This document shows positions 45,165 through 54,121 of a stretch of 64,000 nt of DNA, one piece after another. The stretch spans positions 57,729 through 121,728 of the forward strand of contig CAKQQS010000006.1 in assembly GCA_934271255.1 (NCBI GenBank), read 5' to 3'. The notes under the pieces are model-generated. The model was given only the letters and a program-made list of their open reading frames with translations, was not told the origin of the DNA and did not search any database. A program made the position numbers and the translations under genes. This DNA comes from an uncultured Clostridia bacterium (GTDB lineage: Bacteria; Bacillota; Clostridia; Christensenellales; Borkfalkiaceae). Numbering within the stretch: position 1 is the first letter of the stretch; every line of letters begins with the position of its first letter.

Positions 45165-46214
45165 TTACACTCCTATCTGAGAAAGCATTACCACTATCAA
45201 GTGGAAAGTAACGGCGTCGGAAAACTTTCTTATGTCGAGTCCCGTCGCCTTTTCGATTTTGTCGAGTCTGTACATCAACGTGTTTCTGTGCAGGTACAAC
45301 GCGTCGGCGGTTTCCGTTACGTTCAGATCGTTTTGCAAAAAAGTTTCGCCCGTAAGTACCATATCGGGATCGGCAAACAACGTTTTCGCGCTTTCGCCGA
45401 CTAACATTTCAAGGTACTCGCTTATCTTGTACTTAGGCACTTCTTCCAACACCTTGACGAACAAAAAGTCTTTATATTCGTGAACGCCCGTATTCTTGTA
45501 ATAAATCTCGCTCATCTTAATCGCCGACTGCGATTGAGCGAACGACTGCGTTCCTTCCGTAAGTTTTTTGACCGTACCGCCTACGCCGACGTTGACTTTT
45601 ACGCCGAACTCTTCGAATATCGCTTCAAACAACATATTCGCGAAACTGCCCGACGAAAAATATTCGTCCGTACCTGTTACGAATCGTATATATGCGATAC
45701 AGTTATGGTTCATAACGACGGTTAAATCTTCCGTACCCGAAGCGTAATTTTCCAAAAACGACGCCATACTCTCCGCGCTTATCTTGTTTGTGTTGACGGC
45801 AACGACGAAACAAGGAGCGTCGGGCGCGCCGTATTTACCGACGTATTTTTGTATTTGAGTCCTGTTCAAATCCCCGTTGAGCAAAGATTTAAGATAATCC
45901 CCTTTGTCGAGCCTTTTTTCTTCGTTCGTTTCGCTCTCGATAAGATTCATAATGAGCGTGGCGTAATTATATTCCGTTTTCGTCGCGCCCTTGATGCTTC
46001 CGATGAGTTTGGTGTTTTTAAACTTTATTTTGAAATACGTTCTGTCCGTTATGGTGTCCGCAAACACGTCGTCAAACTCGATATGCGTCGGCACGACTTC
46101 TTCGTCCAAGCCCCTCGTCGAATAAAAGAACTTTTTCGTTTCCGCGTAAACGTCTATGTCTATGCCCGTCATCTTTTTTATTCCGTTTAAAAGTACGCTG
46201 AGTTCAGATTCCAT
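45165..46214 (-). CDS. PucR/CdaR-family transcriptional regulator
   Basis: A 349-residue protein. The C-terminal 60 residues form the PucR-type helix-turn-helix (NVTETADALYLHRNTLMYRL, then IEKATGLDIRKFSDA). The central part (about 100-260) matches the GGDEF-like region of this family, and the N-terminal part is an unassigned sensor. Regulated genes and ligand are unknown; it is co-oriented with the adjacent processing protease. Confidence 0.85.
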   Translation of the reverse strand: MESELSVLLNGIKKMTGIDIDVYAETKKFFYSTRGLDEEVVPTHIEFDDVFADTITDRTYFKIKFKNTKLIGSIKGATKTEYNYATLIMNLIESETNEEKRLDKGDYLKSLLNGDLNRTQIQKYVGKYGAPDAPCFVVAVNTNKISAESMASFLENYASGTEDLTVVMNHNCIAYIRFVTGTDEYFSSGSFANMLFEAIFEEFGVKVNVGVGGTVKKLTEGTQSFAQSQSAIKMSEIYYKNTGVHEYKDFLFVKVLEEVPKYKISEYLEMLVGESAKTLFADPDMVLTGETFLQNDLNVTETADALYLHRNTLMYRLDKIEKATGLDIRKFSDAVTFHLIVVMLSQIGV

Positions 46215-46283
46215 TTTTTCACCCTTTGATTTTTTCGATACTATTTTAACTTATTTTTTAATTTTTGTATAGCGTTTTTCGGT

Positions 46284-47129
46284 TTACACCCGCAAAAAAA
46301 AGCAAACATACCCCAAAAACGCGCTTAACAGATACAACGTCGCTATCAAAAGAATATTTTCTTTGATTTTTTGCTTGTCTTTGAATATAACCGTAAGCCC
46401 TACGCCCGCGTTAGCCGAAAGCCCCGCTATCAACCCCGCGAACGTAAGTCCGCCGTTTAAATACGCCTGACTTATTATCACCGACGACGCGCAGTTGGGT
46501 ATCAGACCTATAAGTGCGCATATCATAGGTTGCAATTCTTTTTTGCCGCTTAAAAACGCCGTTATTTTTTCTTCGCCGACGAAATAAAACAACAACGAAA
46601 AACACAGGTTGACCGCCAGAATCCACACGAAGATTTTTAACGCGTGGAAAAGCGGGTGCAAAAGGTAACAGTCGAGAACGTTTTCGCTTTTTTCGTGGCA
46701 CACCGAACACTCCGAATCGACAAGTCTACGATTGATTATATCCCTTTTTACGGTTAAGTTTACCAAAAAACCGACTAAAATCGCAAACGCGAGTTTTATC
46801 GCCGTCAACAGCGTTACGGCAAGCGCGCTCGCTCCGCCCGAAATCAAAACTATAAGCCCTTCGTCCGACGACGACAAGAATACGGACAACACCGTGCCTA
46901 AACTTATAATTCCCCCCGCGTACAATCTCGCGCACATAACCGAAAAACCGCATTCGGGAATAACGGACAGCAACGAGCCGTATACGGGAGCAAGTTTGCC
47001 CGATAATACCCTGTTGATTTTTTCGTCGCTTTTCCCGTGCTCGTATATCTCGATTACGATATAAATAAGCAACAGAAAAGGCAAAGTTTTCAACGCGTCC
47101 AAAACAGCGTCCAAAATCGCTTCGTTCAT
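46284..47129 (-). CDS. Ten-helix metal permease of the ArsP_2 type
   Basis: A 281-residue membrane protein with two similar halves of about five helices each: PVYGSLLSVIPECGFSV in the first and PMICALIGLIPNCASSVI in the second, a pattern typical of the putative manganese/arsenic 10-TM family. A cytoplasmic CSVCHEKSEN segment between them may bind metal. Probably a metal or metalloid exporter; specificity is not known. The 290 bases between this gene and the ATPase gene at 47420 hold only a terminator. Confidence 0.8.
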   Translation of the reverse strand: MNEAILDAVLDALKTLPFLLLIYIVIEIYEHGKSDEKINRVLSGKLAPVYGSLLSVIPECGFSVMCARLYAGGIISLGTVLSVFLSSSDEGLIVLISGGASALAVTLLTAIKLAFAILVGFLVNLTVKRDIINRRLVDSECSVCHEKSENVLDCYLLHPLFHALKIFVWILAVNLCFSLLFYFVGEEKITAFLSGKKELQPMICALIGLIPNCASSVIISQAYLNGGLTFAGLIAGLSANAGVGLTVIFKDKQKIKENILLIATLYLLSAFLGYVCFFLRV

Positions 47130-47362
47130 AATCCGCCTTATTTTAAAATATATTATATTTTACACTTATACCGCGCAAAAGTCAAGACATTGCAAAAATC
47201 AATAACGGGAATCGATAAAATCATCTCCGCCGTCCGTATGCGATTTAAAAAATTATACTTTAAACCAAGCAATCCGAAAAACGTTCGTCGGATACGCGTC
47301 GTTAAAAACCTGATTATACCCCCTGTAACCATGCAATAATAAAAAACTAATTATAAAAAGGT

Positions 47363-47400
47363 ATAAAAAAACGGCGAGGCGAGAAAACTCGCCGCGCCGT
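47363..47400 (-). terminator. Terminator after the MsmX-type ATPase gene
   Basis: A stem of 13 positions with one mismatch, ACGGCGAGGCGAG (47371-47383) with CTCGCCGCGCCGT (47388-47400), is followed on the minus strand by seven T. Confidence 0.9.
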
Positions 47401-47419
47401 AATTAAACGCGTTGATTTA

Positions 47420-48718
47420 TTATTTTGCGTCGATCGTCGTTCCTTCGACGGGTGCTTCCGCTTCGGCAGCCTTAGCCGCTTCTTCTTCCGCTCTTGCTCT
47501 TTCGTTAGCAAGATATTCTTCTTTCGCGGCAGCGTCTCTGGCAACGAGCGTCATTTCGGTTTCTTTGTCGAACAAGTGGATATGATCCATATCTACCGCC
47601 ATATTTACCGTTTCGCCCTTCTTGGTCGTCGTTCTGTTGTCTACTCTCGCGATAAGCATGTTCGTATCGTCTACGATGCTTTCGATAGTGTCTTCGTCGT
47701 GTTCCTTGTTTTCTACCGTGTTTGCTACCTGGCAGTAAAGCAACGTTTCGGAACCCAACATTTCTACTACTTCTACCGCAACTCTTATCGTGCAGTCCTT
47801 ACCCTTGGATTCGATATAACTCGCTTCGTCGTGAAGGTCTTCGGGACGTACGCCGAAAATTATGGGTTTGCCCGTGTTAAGGTATTCGTCAAGGTGGTAC
47901 ATAAGTTCAACCTTGTCTTGGGGAAGTTTAACCTTTTCGCCTTCGAACTCAACGTATACGTTCTTCTTGTCGCCCGTAATAACCGCGGGGAAGAAGTTCA
48001 TTTGCGGAGTGCCGATGAATCCCGCAACGAATTGATTTACAGGGTAATCGTAAAGGTTTTGCGGAGCGTCTACCTGTTGCATGAAACCGTCTTTCATAAC
48101 GACTATTCTCGTACCCATCGTCATTGCTTCGACTTGGTCGTGCGTAACGTAAATAAAGGTCGTAGCGAGTCTGTTGTGAATCTTCGTAATTTCCGTTCTC
48201 ATCTGAGCGCGGAGTTTTGCGTCCAAGTTGGAAAGGGGTTCGTCGAGCAAGAATACTTTCGGTTCGCGGACGATTGCTCTTCCCAACGCAACACGTTGTT
48301 TCTGACCGCCGGACAAAGCCTTCGGTTTTCTGGAAAGGTACATTTCGATACCCAAAATACGAGCCGCTTCTTTAACTCTCGCGTCGATTTCCGCTCTCGG
48401 CATCTTTCTTAATTTAAGACCGAACGCCATGTTATCGTAAACCGTCATGTGGGGATACAATGCGTAGTTCTGGAAAACCATCGCTATATCTCTGTCCTTG
48501 GGCGGAACGTTGTTTTTAAGTTGACCGTCGATGTAAAGTTCTCCGCCCGTAATTTCTTCGAGCCCCGCGATCATACGAAGGGTGGTCGATTTACCGCAGC
48601 CCGAAGGACCTACGAATACGATGAACTCTTTATCGTCGATGTCAAGGTTGAAATCCGTAACCGCCGTAACGCCGGACGGATAAACCTTATAGATGTGTTT
48701 AAGATTTAAACTTGCCAT
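47420..48718 (-). CDS. msmX: Multi-sugar ABC transporter ATPase, MsmX/UgpC type
   Basis: A 432-residue ATPase of the carbohydrate uptake class. Walker A GPSGCGKST, LSGGQKQRVALGRAIV signature, Walker B VFLLDEPLSNLD and the His loop YVTHDQ are intact. A regulatory TOBE/MalK domain follows (FGVRPEDLH). The last 40 residues form an Ala/Glu-rich extension not usual for the family. It stands alone with its own promoter; in Firmicutes one MsmX energises several sugar permeases, and the locus at 8429-11678 lacks an ATPase. Confidence 0.93.
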   Translation of the reverse strand: MASLNLKHIYKVYPSGVTAVTDFNLDIDDKEFIVFVGPSGCGKSTTLRMIAGLEEITGGELYIDGQLKNNVPPKDRDIAMVFQNYALYPHMTVYDNMAFGLKLRKMPRAEIDARVKEAARILGIEMYLSRKPKALSGGQKQRVALGRAIVREPKVFLLDEPLSNLDAKLRAQMRTEITKIHNRLATTFIYVTHDQVEAMTMGTRIVVMKDGFMQQVDAPQNLYDYPVNQFVAGFIGTPQMNFFPAVITGDKKNVYVEFEGEKVKLPQDKVELMYHLDEYLNTGKPIIFGVRPEDLHDEASYIESKGKDCTIRVAVEVVEMLGSETLLYCQVANTVENKEHDEDTIESIVDDTNMLIARVDNRTTTKKGETVNMAVDMDHIHLFDKETEMTLVARDAAAKEEYLANERARAEEEAAKAAEAEAPVEGTTIDAK

Positions 48719-48756
48719 AATTTGCTCCTTTGCTTTTTAATTTTTCTCACCTTAAC

Positions 48757-48785
48757 AGTATACCACGTTTAATTAAATATTTCAA
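48757..48785 (-). promoter_or_regulatory. Sigma-A promoter of msmX
   Basis: Minus strand TTGAAA, 17-base spacer, TATACT (plus 48757-48762), about 40 bases before the ATG. Confidence 0.8.
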
Positions 48786-48835
48786 TGGTAATTTTCGCCG
48801 AATTATCAGTCGTTTTTTATACTCTTTGCACAATT

Positions 48836-50014
48836 TTATTCGTTTCCGCCGTTATCGTCGAAGTTTTCGTCGATACTTGCGTCGTCGTCCGTCAAGTCGT
48901 CGGTATCTTCTTGCGCAGCGGGGACTTCCGTCTTTTCGGGATTGACGAGCATAACCGCTTTCCTGAACCCCTTAACCTGCATAATAAGAACTCCCGCAAC
49001 CAAATCGAGCAACAAGTCGATAAGCGTAAACGAGTTGTAAGCGAAACTGTACGCAAGCGCGCTGTCCATCGTAGACCAGGAATTAAAGACGAAATAACCG
49101 CTTAAAACGTGGCTTATATATCTGAACAAAACGCCTATCGTCATACCCAAAGCGAGTTTGAGCGTGTCGTTGTCTTTCAAAAACGAGAACTTTTTCGCGA
49201 TTCCCGTAAGTCCTATCGCGCCGAACGCTATCGGATAGTCGAGCAACACCTGCATCGGTTCGTAAATCTGCGGATTTTGCAAACATTGCAAAACGCCGTA
49301 CAACACCCCTGCGAACAACCCCTTTCTGCTGCCGAAAACGTAAGAATAAATCATAAGCGGCAACAACGATACGAGCGTTATCGAGCCGCCCATAGGCATC
49401 GAGAAGAACTTGACGTAAGAAAGCGCGAACGAAAGCGCGACGCATACCCCCGCATACGCGAGTTGTTTCGTCTTGCTTGCCGTTCCGTTGTCTTTCCCGA
49501 ACGCGAACGCAAGCGAAAATATCGCGACGATAAGTATCGCCGAAAGAGAATAATACCAACCGCTTTTTATGGGCTTATACTCGGTGCCAGCAGTAGGCAA
49601 TACGGCTATAAGCACGGCTAAATATATCGCGACGACGGTCAACGCTATATACGAATAGTAAGAGTATACCTTTTTTGCGTATTTGCCGAGAATAAGCCCC
49701 GCTATCGCAAGAGCGATTAAAAGGAAGAAAAAGCCTACGAACAGATAAAAGTTCGCGTCGAGTTCGCCCTTTACTTTCATTCTCGTAATCTGCAAAAACA
49801 TTACTACGGCGATAAGCGTTACGCTGTACCCGATAACAACGCCGAGTCCTGTTTTTTTATACGCCGCAAAATAATCTCTTTTTAAAGCGTAAACGAGTAT
49901 CCCCGCAACGGCAATTACCGCAAATAGCGCGAGAGTTACCCACAAAGCGTATTCCTGAACGCCGTTTATAACGGTTTTCAGGGTGTTTTTGTCCAAACCG
50001 AGCAATTCTTTCAT
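48836..50014 (-). CDS. ThiT-like thiamine transporter with N-terminal membrane extension
   Basis: A 392-residue membrane protein. Residues about 185-345 match ThiT, the thiamine-binding ECF S component: PMGGSITLVSLLPLMIYSYVFG, then GVLYGVLQCLQNPQIYEPMQVLLDYPIAFGAIGL. ThiT is normally about 190 residues. Here about 175 additional residues with five hydrophobic helices precede it, and an acidic tail of about 35 residues follows. The TPP riboswitch upstream confirms a thiamine role. The function of the extension is unknown. Confidence 0.88.
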   Translation of the reverse strand: MKELLGLDKNTLKTVINGVQEYALWVTLALFAVIAVAGILVYALKRDYFAAYKKTGLGVVIGYSVTLIAVVMFLQITRMKVKGELDANFYLFVGFFFLLIALAIAGLILGKYAKKVYSYYSYIALTVVAIYLAVLIAVLPTAGTEYKPIKSGWYYSLSAILIVAIFSLAFAFGKDNGTASKTKQLAYAGVCVALSFALSYVKFFSMPMGGSITLVSLLPLMIYSYVFGSRKGLFAGVLYGVLQCLQNPQIYEPMQVLLDYPIAFGAIGLTGIAKKFSFLKDNDTLKLALGMTIGVLFRYISHVLSGYFVFNSWSTMDSALAYSFAYNSFTLIDLLLDLVAGVLIMQVKGFRKAVMLVNPEKTEVPAAQEDTDDLTDDDASIDENFDDNGGNE

Positions 50015-50041
50015 TTTTTTCTCCTTTGCTTTATTTCGGGC

Positions 50042-50075
50042 AAAAAAATACCGCCCTACCGTAAAGCGGGGCAGT
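50042..50075 (-). terminator. Terminator of the TPP riboswitch leader
   Basis: Minus strand ACTGCCC with GGGCGGT, enclosing a small CCG/CGG stem, followed by seven T. It lies between the riboswitch and the ThiT-like gene, indicating premature termination as the control. Confidence 0.75.
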
Positions 50076-50144
50076 CGTTTTTTAAGTCGTAAACCGATGA
50101 AATCTTAGTCGATGTTTTTACAAATAAGATTTTAAGCCGATAAC

Positions 50145-50226
50145 AAGTATCGCCTTTCCCTTCCGTGAATTACCATGGCAGGTTCAACGGGTATAATCTC
50201 AGCCGAAAACGGCACCCCAAAAACTT
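50145..50226 (-). promoter_or_regulatory. TPP riboswitch
   Basis: Minus strand carries the THI-box blocks in order: GGGGTGCC, GGCTGAGATTATACCCGT, TGAACCTG, GGTAATTC and CGGAAGGGAAAGG. It is followed by a terminator at 50042 and the ThiT-like gene. Confidence 0.95.
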
Positions 50227-50240
50227 TATTAAGTATCTGT

Positions 50241-50269
50241 ATTTTACTACTTACTTTCCTCATTGTCAA
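50241..50269 (-). promoter_or_regulatory. Sigma-A promoter of the TPP-riboswitch transcript
   Basis: Minus strand TTGACA (plus 50264-50269), 17-base spacer, TAAAAT (plus 50241-50246), just upstream of the aptamer. Confidence 0.85.
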
Positions 50270-50317
50270 CTCAATTTAAAAAATCTCAAAAAAAATTATT
50301 TTTTTATATCAAAATAT

Positions 50318-50346
50318 TTGACACGCGTTTTCATTATCTATATAAT
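50318..50346 (+). promoter_or_regulatory. Sigma-A promoter of the XRE-potABCD operon
   Basis: Perfect consensus: TTGACA (50318-50323), 17 bases, TATAAT (50341-50346). Confidence 0.92.
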
Positions 50347-50361
50347 ACTGTTGTCAAGTTT

Positions 50362-50378
50362 GTTTAGTTTTACTAAAC
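50362..50378. promoter_or_regulatory. Palindromic operator candidate
   Basis: GTTTAGT and ACTAAAC arms separated by TTT lie 16 bases downstream of the -10 box. Position suggests autoregulation by the XRE-cupin protein encoded next. Confidence 0.6.
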
Positions 50379-50413
50379 TTAAAGTTTAAAATGCCTAATC
50401 GGAGATGGTAAAA

Positions 50414-50947
50414 ATGGAAATAGGTGAAAAAATAAGGGATTTAAGGCAAGGGTGCGACTTGACGCAGGAAGAACTTGCCGACAGGTGCGAACTTACCAAA
50501 GGGTACATATCCCAACTCGAAAACGATTTGACGTCCCCGTCTATCGCGACTTTAATTGATATATTGTCCGCGTTAGGGACTAATCTTAAAGAGTTTTTCG
50601 ACGACGCGGAAGACGAGAAAATCGTGTTTACGGAAAACGAGTTTATCGAAAAAGTCGAAAGCGGGTACACTCTTAACTGGCTGGTGCCTAACGCGCAAAA
50701 GAACGAAATGGAACCCATGTTGATGCAGTTAAACCCGAAGTCGGCGACGGAAGAAGACGTTCCGCACGAAGGCGAAGAGTTCGGGTACGTTCTCGAAGGG
50801 CAGATAACCGTTTTGTTCGGTAAGAAAAAGCACGTTTGCAAAAAGGGCGAAAGTTTTTATTTTGAAAGCAAAAAGCCCCATACTATAATAAACGGCGGTA
50901 ACTCGAAAGCCGTATTTATCTGGGTGGCTTCGCCGCCGACTTTCTGA
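50414..50947 (+). CDS. XRE-cupin transcriptional regulator of the polyamine transport operon
   Basis: A 177-residue regulator. Residues 1-60 form an XRE helix-turn-helix (LTQEELADRCELTKGYISQLEND). Residues 105-175 are a cupin domain (PHEGEEFGYVLEGQITVLFGKK, GESFYFESKKPHTI) that may bind a polyamine. PuuR-like proteins have the same layout. I start it at the ATG at 50414, nine bases after GGAG. It lies 20 bases before potA and is expected to regulate the operon through the palindrome at 50362. Confidence 0.9.
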   Translation: MEIGEKIRDLRQGCDLTQEELADRCELTKGYISQLENDLTSPSIATLIDILSALGTNLKEFFDDAEDEKIVFTENEFIEKVESGYTLNWLVPNAQKNEMEPMLMQLNPKSATEEDVPHEGEEFGYVLEGQITVLFGKKKHVCKKGESFYFESKKPHTIINGGNSKAVFIWVASPPTF

Positions 50948-50967
50948 TTCTACGAAGGAGATATATT

Positions 50968-52476
50968 ATGAACAACAACGAAAAAATCATTCAACTTGTC
51001 GACATTAAAAAAGAATACGACGATACCACCGTTATCGAAAACCTTAACCTGTACGTAAGGCGCGGGGAGTTTGTTACGCTTTTGGGACCTTCGGGGTGCG
51101 GTAAATCGACTACTCTTCGTATGATTGCGGGGTTTGAAAAACCTACCAGCGGTAAAATCTTGCTGAACGGCGTAGATATTTCTTCCTTGCCCCCTTTCAA
51201 AAGACCGATAAACACCGTTTTCCAACGTTACGCCCTTTTCCCGCACCTTAACATTTACGACAACATTGCGTACGGGTTGAAAATGAAACGCTTTAACGTT
51301 ACTTACGAAAAAGCGGACGGCAACCGTTACGTCAAGAAAGAAAAAATGAGAAAGAGCGAAATAGCGCAAAAAGTAGAACGCGCGCTTAAAATGGTTGACC
51401 TCGAAGGTTTTGAAAAGAGAGACGTTTCCACCCTTTCGGGCGGACAAATGCAAAGAGTCGCTATCGCAAGGGCGATAGTCAACGAACCGCAGATACTTCT
51501 TCTCGACGAACCGCTCGGCGCGCTCGACCTTAAAATGAGAAAAGACATGCAACTCGAACTTAAAGAGATGCATAAAAAACTCGGCATTACCTTTATTTAC
51601 GTTACGCACGATCAGGAAGAAGCGTTGACGATGAGCGACACGATAGTCGTTATGAAAGACGGCGCGATTCAGCAAATAGGCACGCCCACCGACATATACA
51701 ACGAACCGTCCAACGCGTTCGTAGCCGATTTCATAGGCGAAAGCAACATTTTCAGCGGTACTATGATAAGCGGTAGAAAAGTACGTTTCGTCAACCACAA
51801 CTTCGACTGCGTGGACGATTTCCCGAAAAACGAAAAAGTCGACGTCGTAGTTCGTCCCGAAGACATTTTCCTTCTTGACGAAGGCAAAGGTCAGTTGGAC
51901 GGCGTTATAACTTCGTCTATCTTTAAAGGAATGCACTACGAGATGATTTTCACGGTAGGCAAAGCGGAGTTCGTCATTCAGGACACTCAGGAACGTAAAG
52001 TCGGCGAAAGAGCAAGCATAATCATTCGCCCCGAAGACATTCACATTATGGCGAAAGAATACACTTCCAACGTGTACGAAGACGCTTACATCACCAACAA
52101 AAACACGGTATGTTTCGGAGACGGGGAGTTCGAATGCGACGTTACGCAGTTGTATCCCGGCTCGCACCTTGACGAAGAAGGTTACGTAATCACAAAAGAA
52201 GGCGAAAAAATCGACCTTAAAGACGTTGACGTCATCGCCGAAGTCGATATGGCTAAAATACAGATAAGCGACGATCCCGACGCGGGCGAAGTAATGGGAC
52301 ATATCATTCAGATAATTTATAAAGGCGACCACTATCAGGTTATCGTCAGAACGGACGAAAACGAAGAAGATTTTATCGTCGATACGGATTACACATGGAA
52401 CGAGAACGACTACGTTTCCGTTCATATTCCCGCGGAATACATTAAACTCAAACTTAAACCGGAGGTCAAGAGATGA
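50968..52476 (+). CDS. potA: Spermidine/putrescine ABC transporter ATPase, extended
   Basis: A 502-residue ATPase, compared with about 370 for typical PotA. Walker A GPSGCGKST, LSGGQMQRVAIARAIV, LLLDEPLGALD and YVTHDQ are intact. A lysine-rich insert of about 17 residues sits before the signature (near residue 112). After the ATPase domain there are two RPEDI-containing TOBE segments (VVVRPEDIFLL and IIIRPEDIHIM) and then a further acidic stretch before a last TOBE-like GHIIQIIYKGDHYQVIV. The ribosome-binding site is a strong AAGGAG. It overlaps potB by four bases. Confidence 0.93.
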   Translation: MNNNEKIIQLVDIKKEYDDTTVIENLNLYVRRGEFVTLLGPSGCGKSTTLRMIAGFEKPTSGKILLNGVDISSLPPFKRPINTVFQRYALFPHLNIYDNIAYGLKMKRFNVTYEKADGNRYVKKEKMRKSEIAQKVERALKMVDLEGFEKRDVSTLSGGQMQRVAIARAIVNEPQILLLDEPLGALDLKMRKDMQLELKEMHKKLGITFIYVTHDQEEALTMSDTIVVMKDGAIQQIGTPTDIYNEPSNAFVADFIGESNIFSGTMISGRKVRFVNHNFDCVDDFPKNEKVDVVVRPEDIFLLDEGKGQLDGVITSSIFKGMHYEMIFTVGKAEFVIQDTQERKVGERASIIIRPEDIHIMAKEYTSNVYEDAYITNKNTVCFGDGEFECDVTQLYPGSHLDEEGYVITKEGEKIDLKDVDVIAEVDMAKIQISDDPDAGEVMGHIIQIIYKGDHYQVIVRTDENEEDFIVDTDYTWNENDYVSVHIPAEYIKLKLKPEVKR

Positions 52477-53333
52477 AGAAAACCCCCGACGTTATCGTTT
52501 CGAGAGAAAAGGAAGCCGTCGTTATTCCGAAAAAACCGAGAAAGTTAAGTTTTTCGAGAAAATATTTAGGAATACCGTACGCGTTGTTTCTCTGTATGTT
52601 CGTAATACTGCCCATGTGTCTTATCGTTTACTACGCGTTTACGAATAACCTTACGGGCAAGTTCACTTTTGCAAACTTCGGCAAGTTCTTTTCGAGCGCG
52701 TCCACTCTCGCGACTCTGTTCACGAGTTTGTTGCTCGCTTTATTAACGACGGTTTGCTGCCTGCTTATCGGGTACCCCGTAGCGTACATTTTAGCAAGAT
52801 GCAATCTTAAAAAAAGCAACGTTCTTTTAATGCTGTTCATCACGCCTATGTGGATAAACTTCGTTTTAAGAGCGATGGCGATGAAAGAAGTTTTAAACCT
52901 TTTGGGAATGTTGGGCAACTACAATTTCTTAAACACCCTTATCGGTATGGTTTACGACTATCTGCCTTTTATGATTCTGCCCTTATATACCGTTTTAATC
53001 AAAATGGACAAAAACGTTCTGGAAGCAAGCGAGGATTTGGGCGCGAATCCTTTAACGACTTTCTTGAAAATAACCTTACCTTTATCTTTGCCGGGAATAA
53101 TAAGCGGCGTTACGATGGTATTTATGCCGACGATGACCTGCTACGTTATTTCGGACACGTTCGGCAACAGCAAGATAACTATTATCGGTAAACTCATCGA
53201 ATCTCAGTTCGGCGAAGCGAACAATTGGAGTTACGGCTCGGCGATAGCGTTGATACTTCTCGTTATCATGTTCCTTTGCATGCTTATTTCGGGCGAATTC
53301 GGTTCTAAAACGAAAAGGGGGACTAACCTATGA
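52473..53333 (+). CDS. potB: Spermidine/putrescine ABC transporter permease
   Basis: A 286-residue permease. The cytoplasmic coupling loop is visible as EASEDLGANPLTTFLKITLP. Six membrane segments. It overlaps potA and potC by four bases each. With PotC it forms the transmembrane channel for polyamine uptake. Confidence 0.94.
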   Translation: MKKTPDVIVSREKEAVVIPKKPRKLSFSRKYLGIPYALFLCMFVILPMCLIVYYAFTNNLTGKFTFANFGKFFSSASTLATLFTSLLLALLTTVCCLLIGYPVAYILARCNLKKSNVLLMLFITPMWINFVLRAMAMKEVLNLLGMLGNYNFLNTLIGMVYDYLPFMILPLYTVLIKMDKNVLEASEDLGANPLTTFLKITLPLSLPGIISGVTMVFMPTMTCYVISDTFGNSKITIIGKLIESQFGEANNWSYGSAIALILLVIMFLCMLISGEFGSKTKRGTNL

Positions 53334-54121
53334 TTAAAAAGATTTTTACGCGCGGTTACATCTTCCTGATTTTAGCCTTCATTTACGTTCCTATTTTCAT
53401 TCTGGTTCTTTACAGTTTCACCGACACCAAAAACATAGGTACCTGGAACGGGTTCTCGTTCGCTTTGTACAAAGACTTGTTCCATAACAAAATGATTATG
53501 GACGCCGTTAAAAACACCGTAGTTCTCGCTTTCGTTTCTAGCATACTCGCAACGATTTTAGGCACTATGGGCGCGATGGGCATATTCTATATGAAAAAAA
53601 GGTCGGGCAGACTTTTGGAAGGCTTAAACCAAATACCCGTCATCAACGCGGAAGTCGTTACGGCGGTTTCTCTCGCGCTCGTCTTTACCCTGCTTTTCGG
53701 GGGAAGGTCTTACGGAGCGTTGCTTTGCGGACACATTCTCATTTCCGTACCTTTCGTGGTACTGTCAGTCATACCCAAACTCAAACAAATGGATCCCGCT
53801 TTATACGAAGCCGCGCTCGATTTGGGCGCAAGTCCCGCCAAAGCGTTGTTTTCGGTGGTTATCCCCGAAATACTCCCCGGCATCTTTTCGGGATTTCTGC
53901 TTGCAATCACCCTTTCTCTGGACGATTACATTATAACGGCGTTTACAAAACCGTCGACGATGAACACTATTTCGACTTACGTTTACGGCGCGGTTAAAAA
54001 CGGCAAAAACTCGTCCGTACCCGCGTTGAGAGCGCTTTCCGCAATCATATTCCTTGTTATTATACTCGCGGTCGTTCTCGTAAACGTGGTAAAGAAAAAA
54101 GATAAGGAGAAACACGAATGA
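53330..54121 (+). CDS. potC: Spermidine/putrescine ABC transporter permease
   Basis: A 263-residue permease. The coupling loop is YEAALDLGASPAKALFSVVIP, and SLDDYIITAFTKPSTMNTI is a typical PotC segment. It overlaps neighbours by four bases on both sides. Confidence 0.95.
   Translation: MIKKIFTRGYIFLILAFIYVPIFILVLYSFTDTKNIGTWNGFSFALYKDLFHNKMIMDAVKNTVVLAFVSSILATILGTMGAMGIFYMKKRSGRLLEGLNQIPVINAEVVTAVSLALVFTLLFGGRSYGALLCGHILISVPFVVLSVIPKLKQMDPALYEAALDLGASPAKALFSVVIPEILPGIFSGFLLAITLSLDDYIITAFTKPSTMNTISTYVYGAVKNGKNSSVPALRALSAIIFLVIILAVVLVNVVKKKDKEKHE

Noticed and set aside
47130..47340. Possible small gene between the ArsP_2-type permease and the MsmX terminator
   Set aside because: The only open frame overlaps the start of the permease gene, lacks a ribosome-binding site and gives no recognisable protein.
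50950..52425. A 491-codon open frame antisense to potA
   Set aside because: potA is unmistakable on the other strand. The long open antisense frame is a by-product of codon usage, and its product has no recognisable domain.
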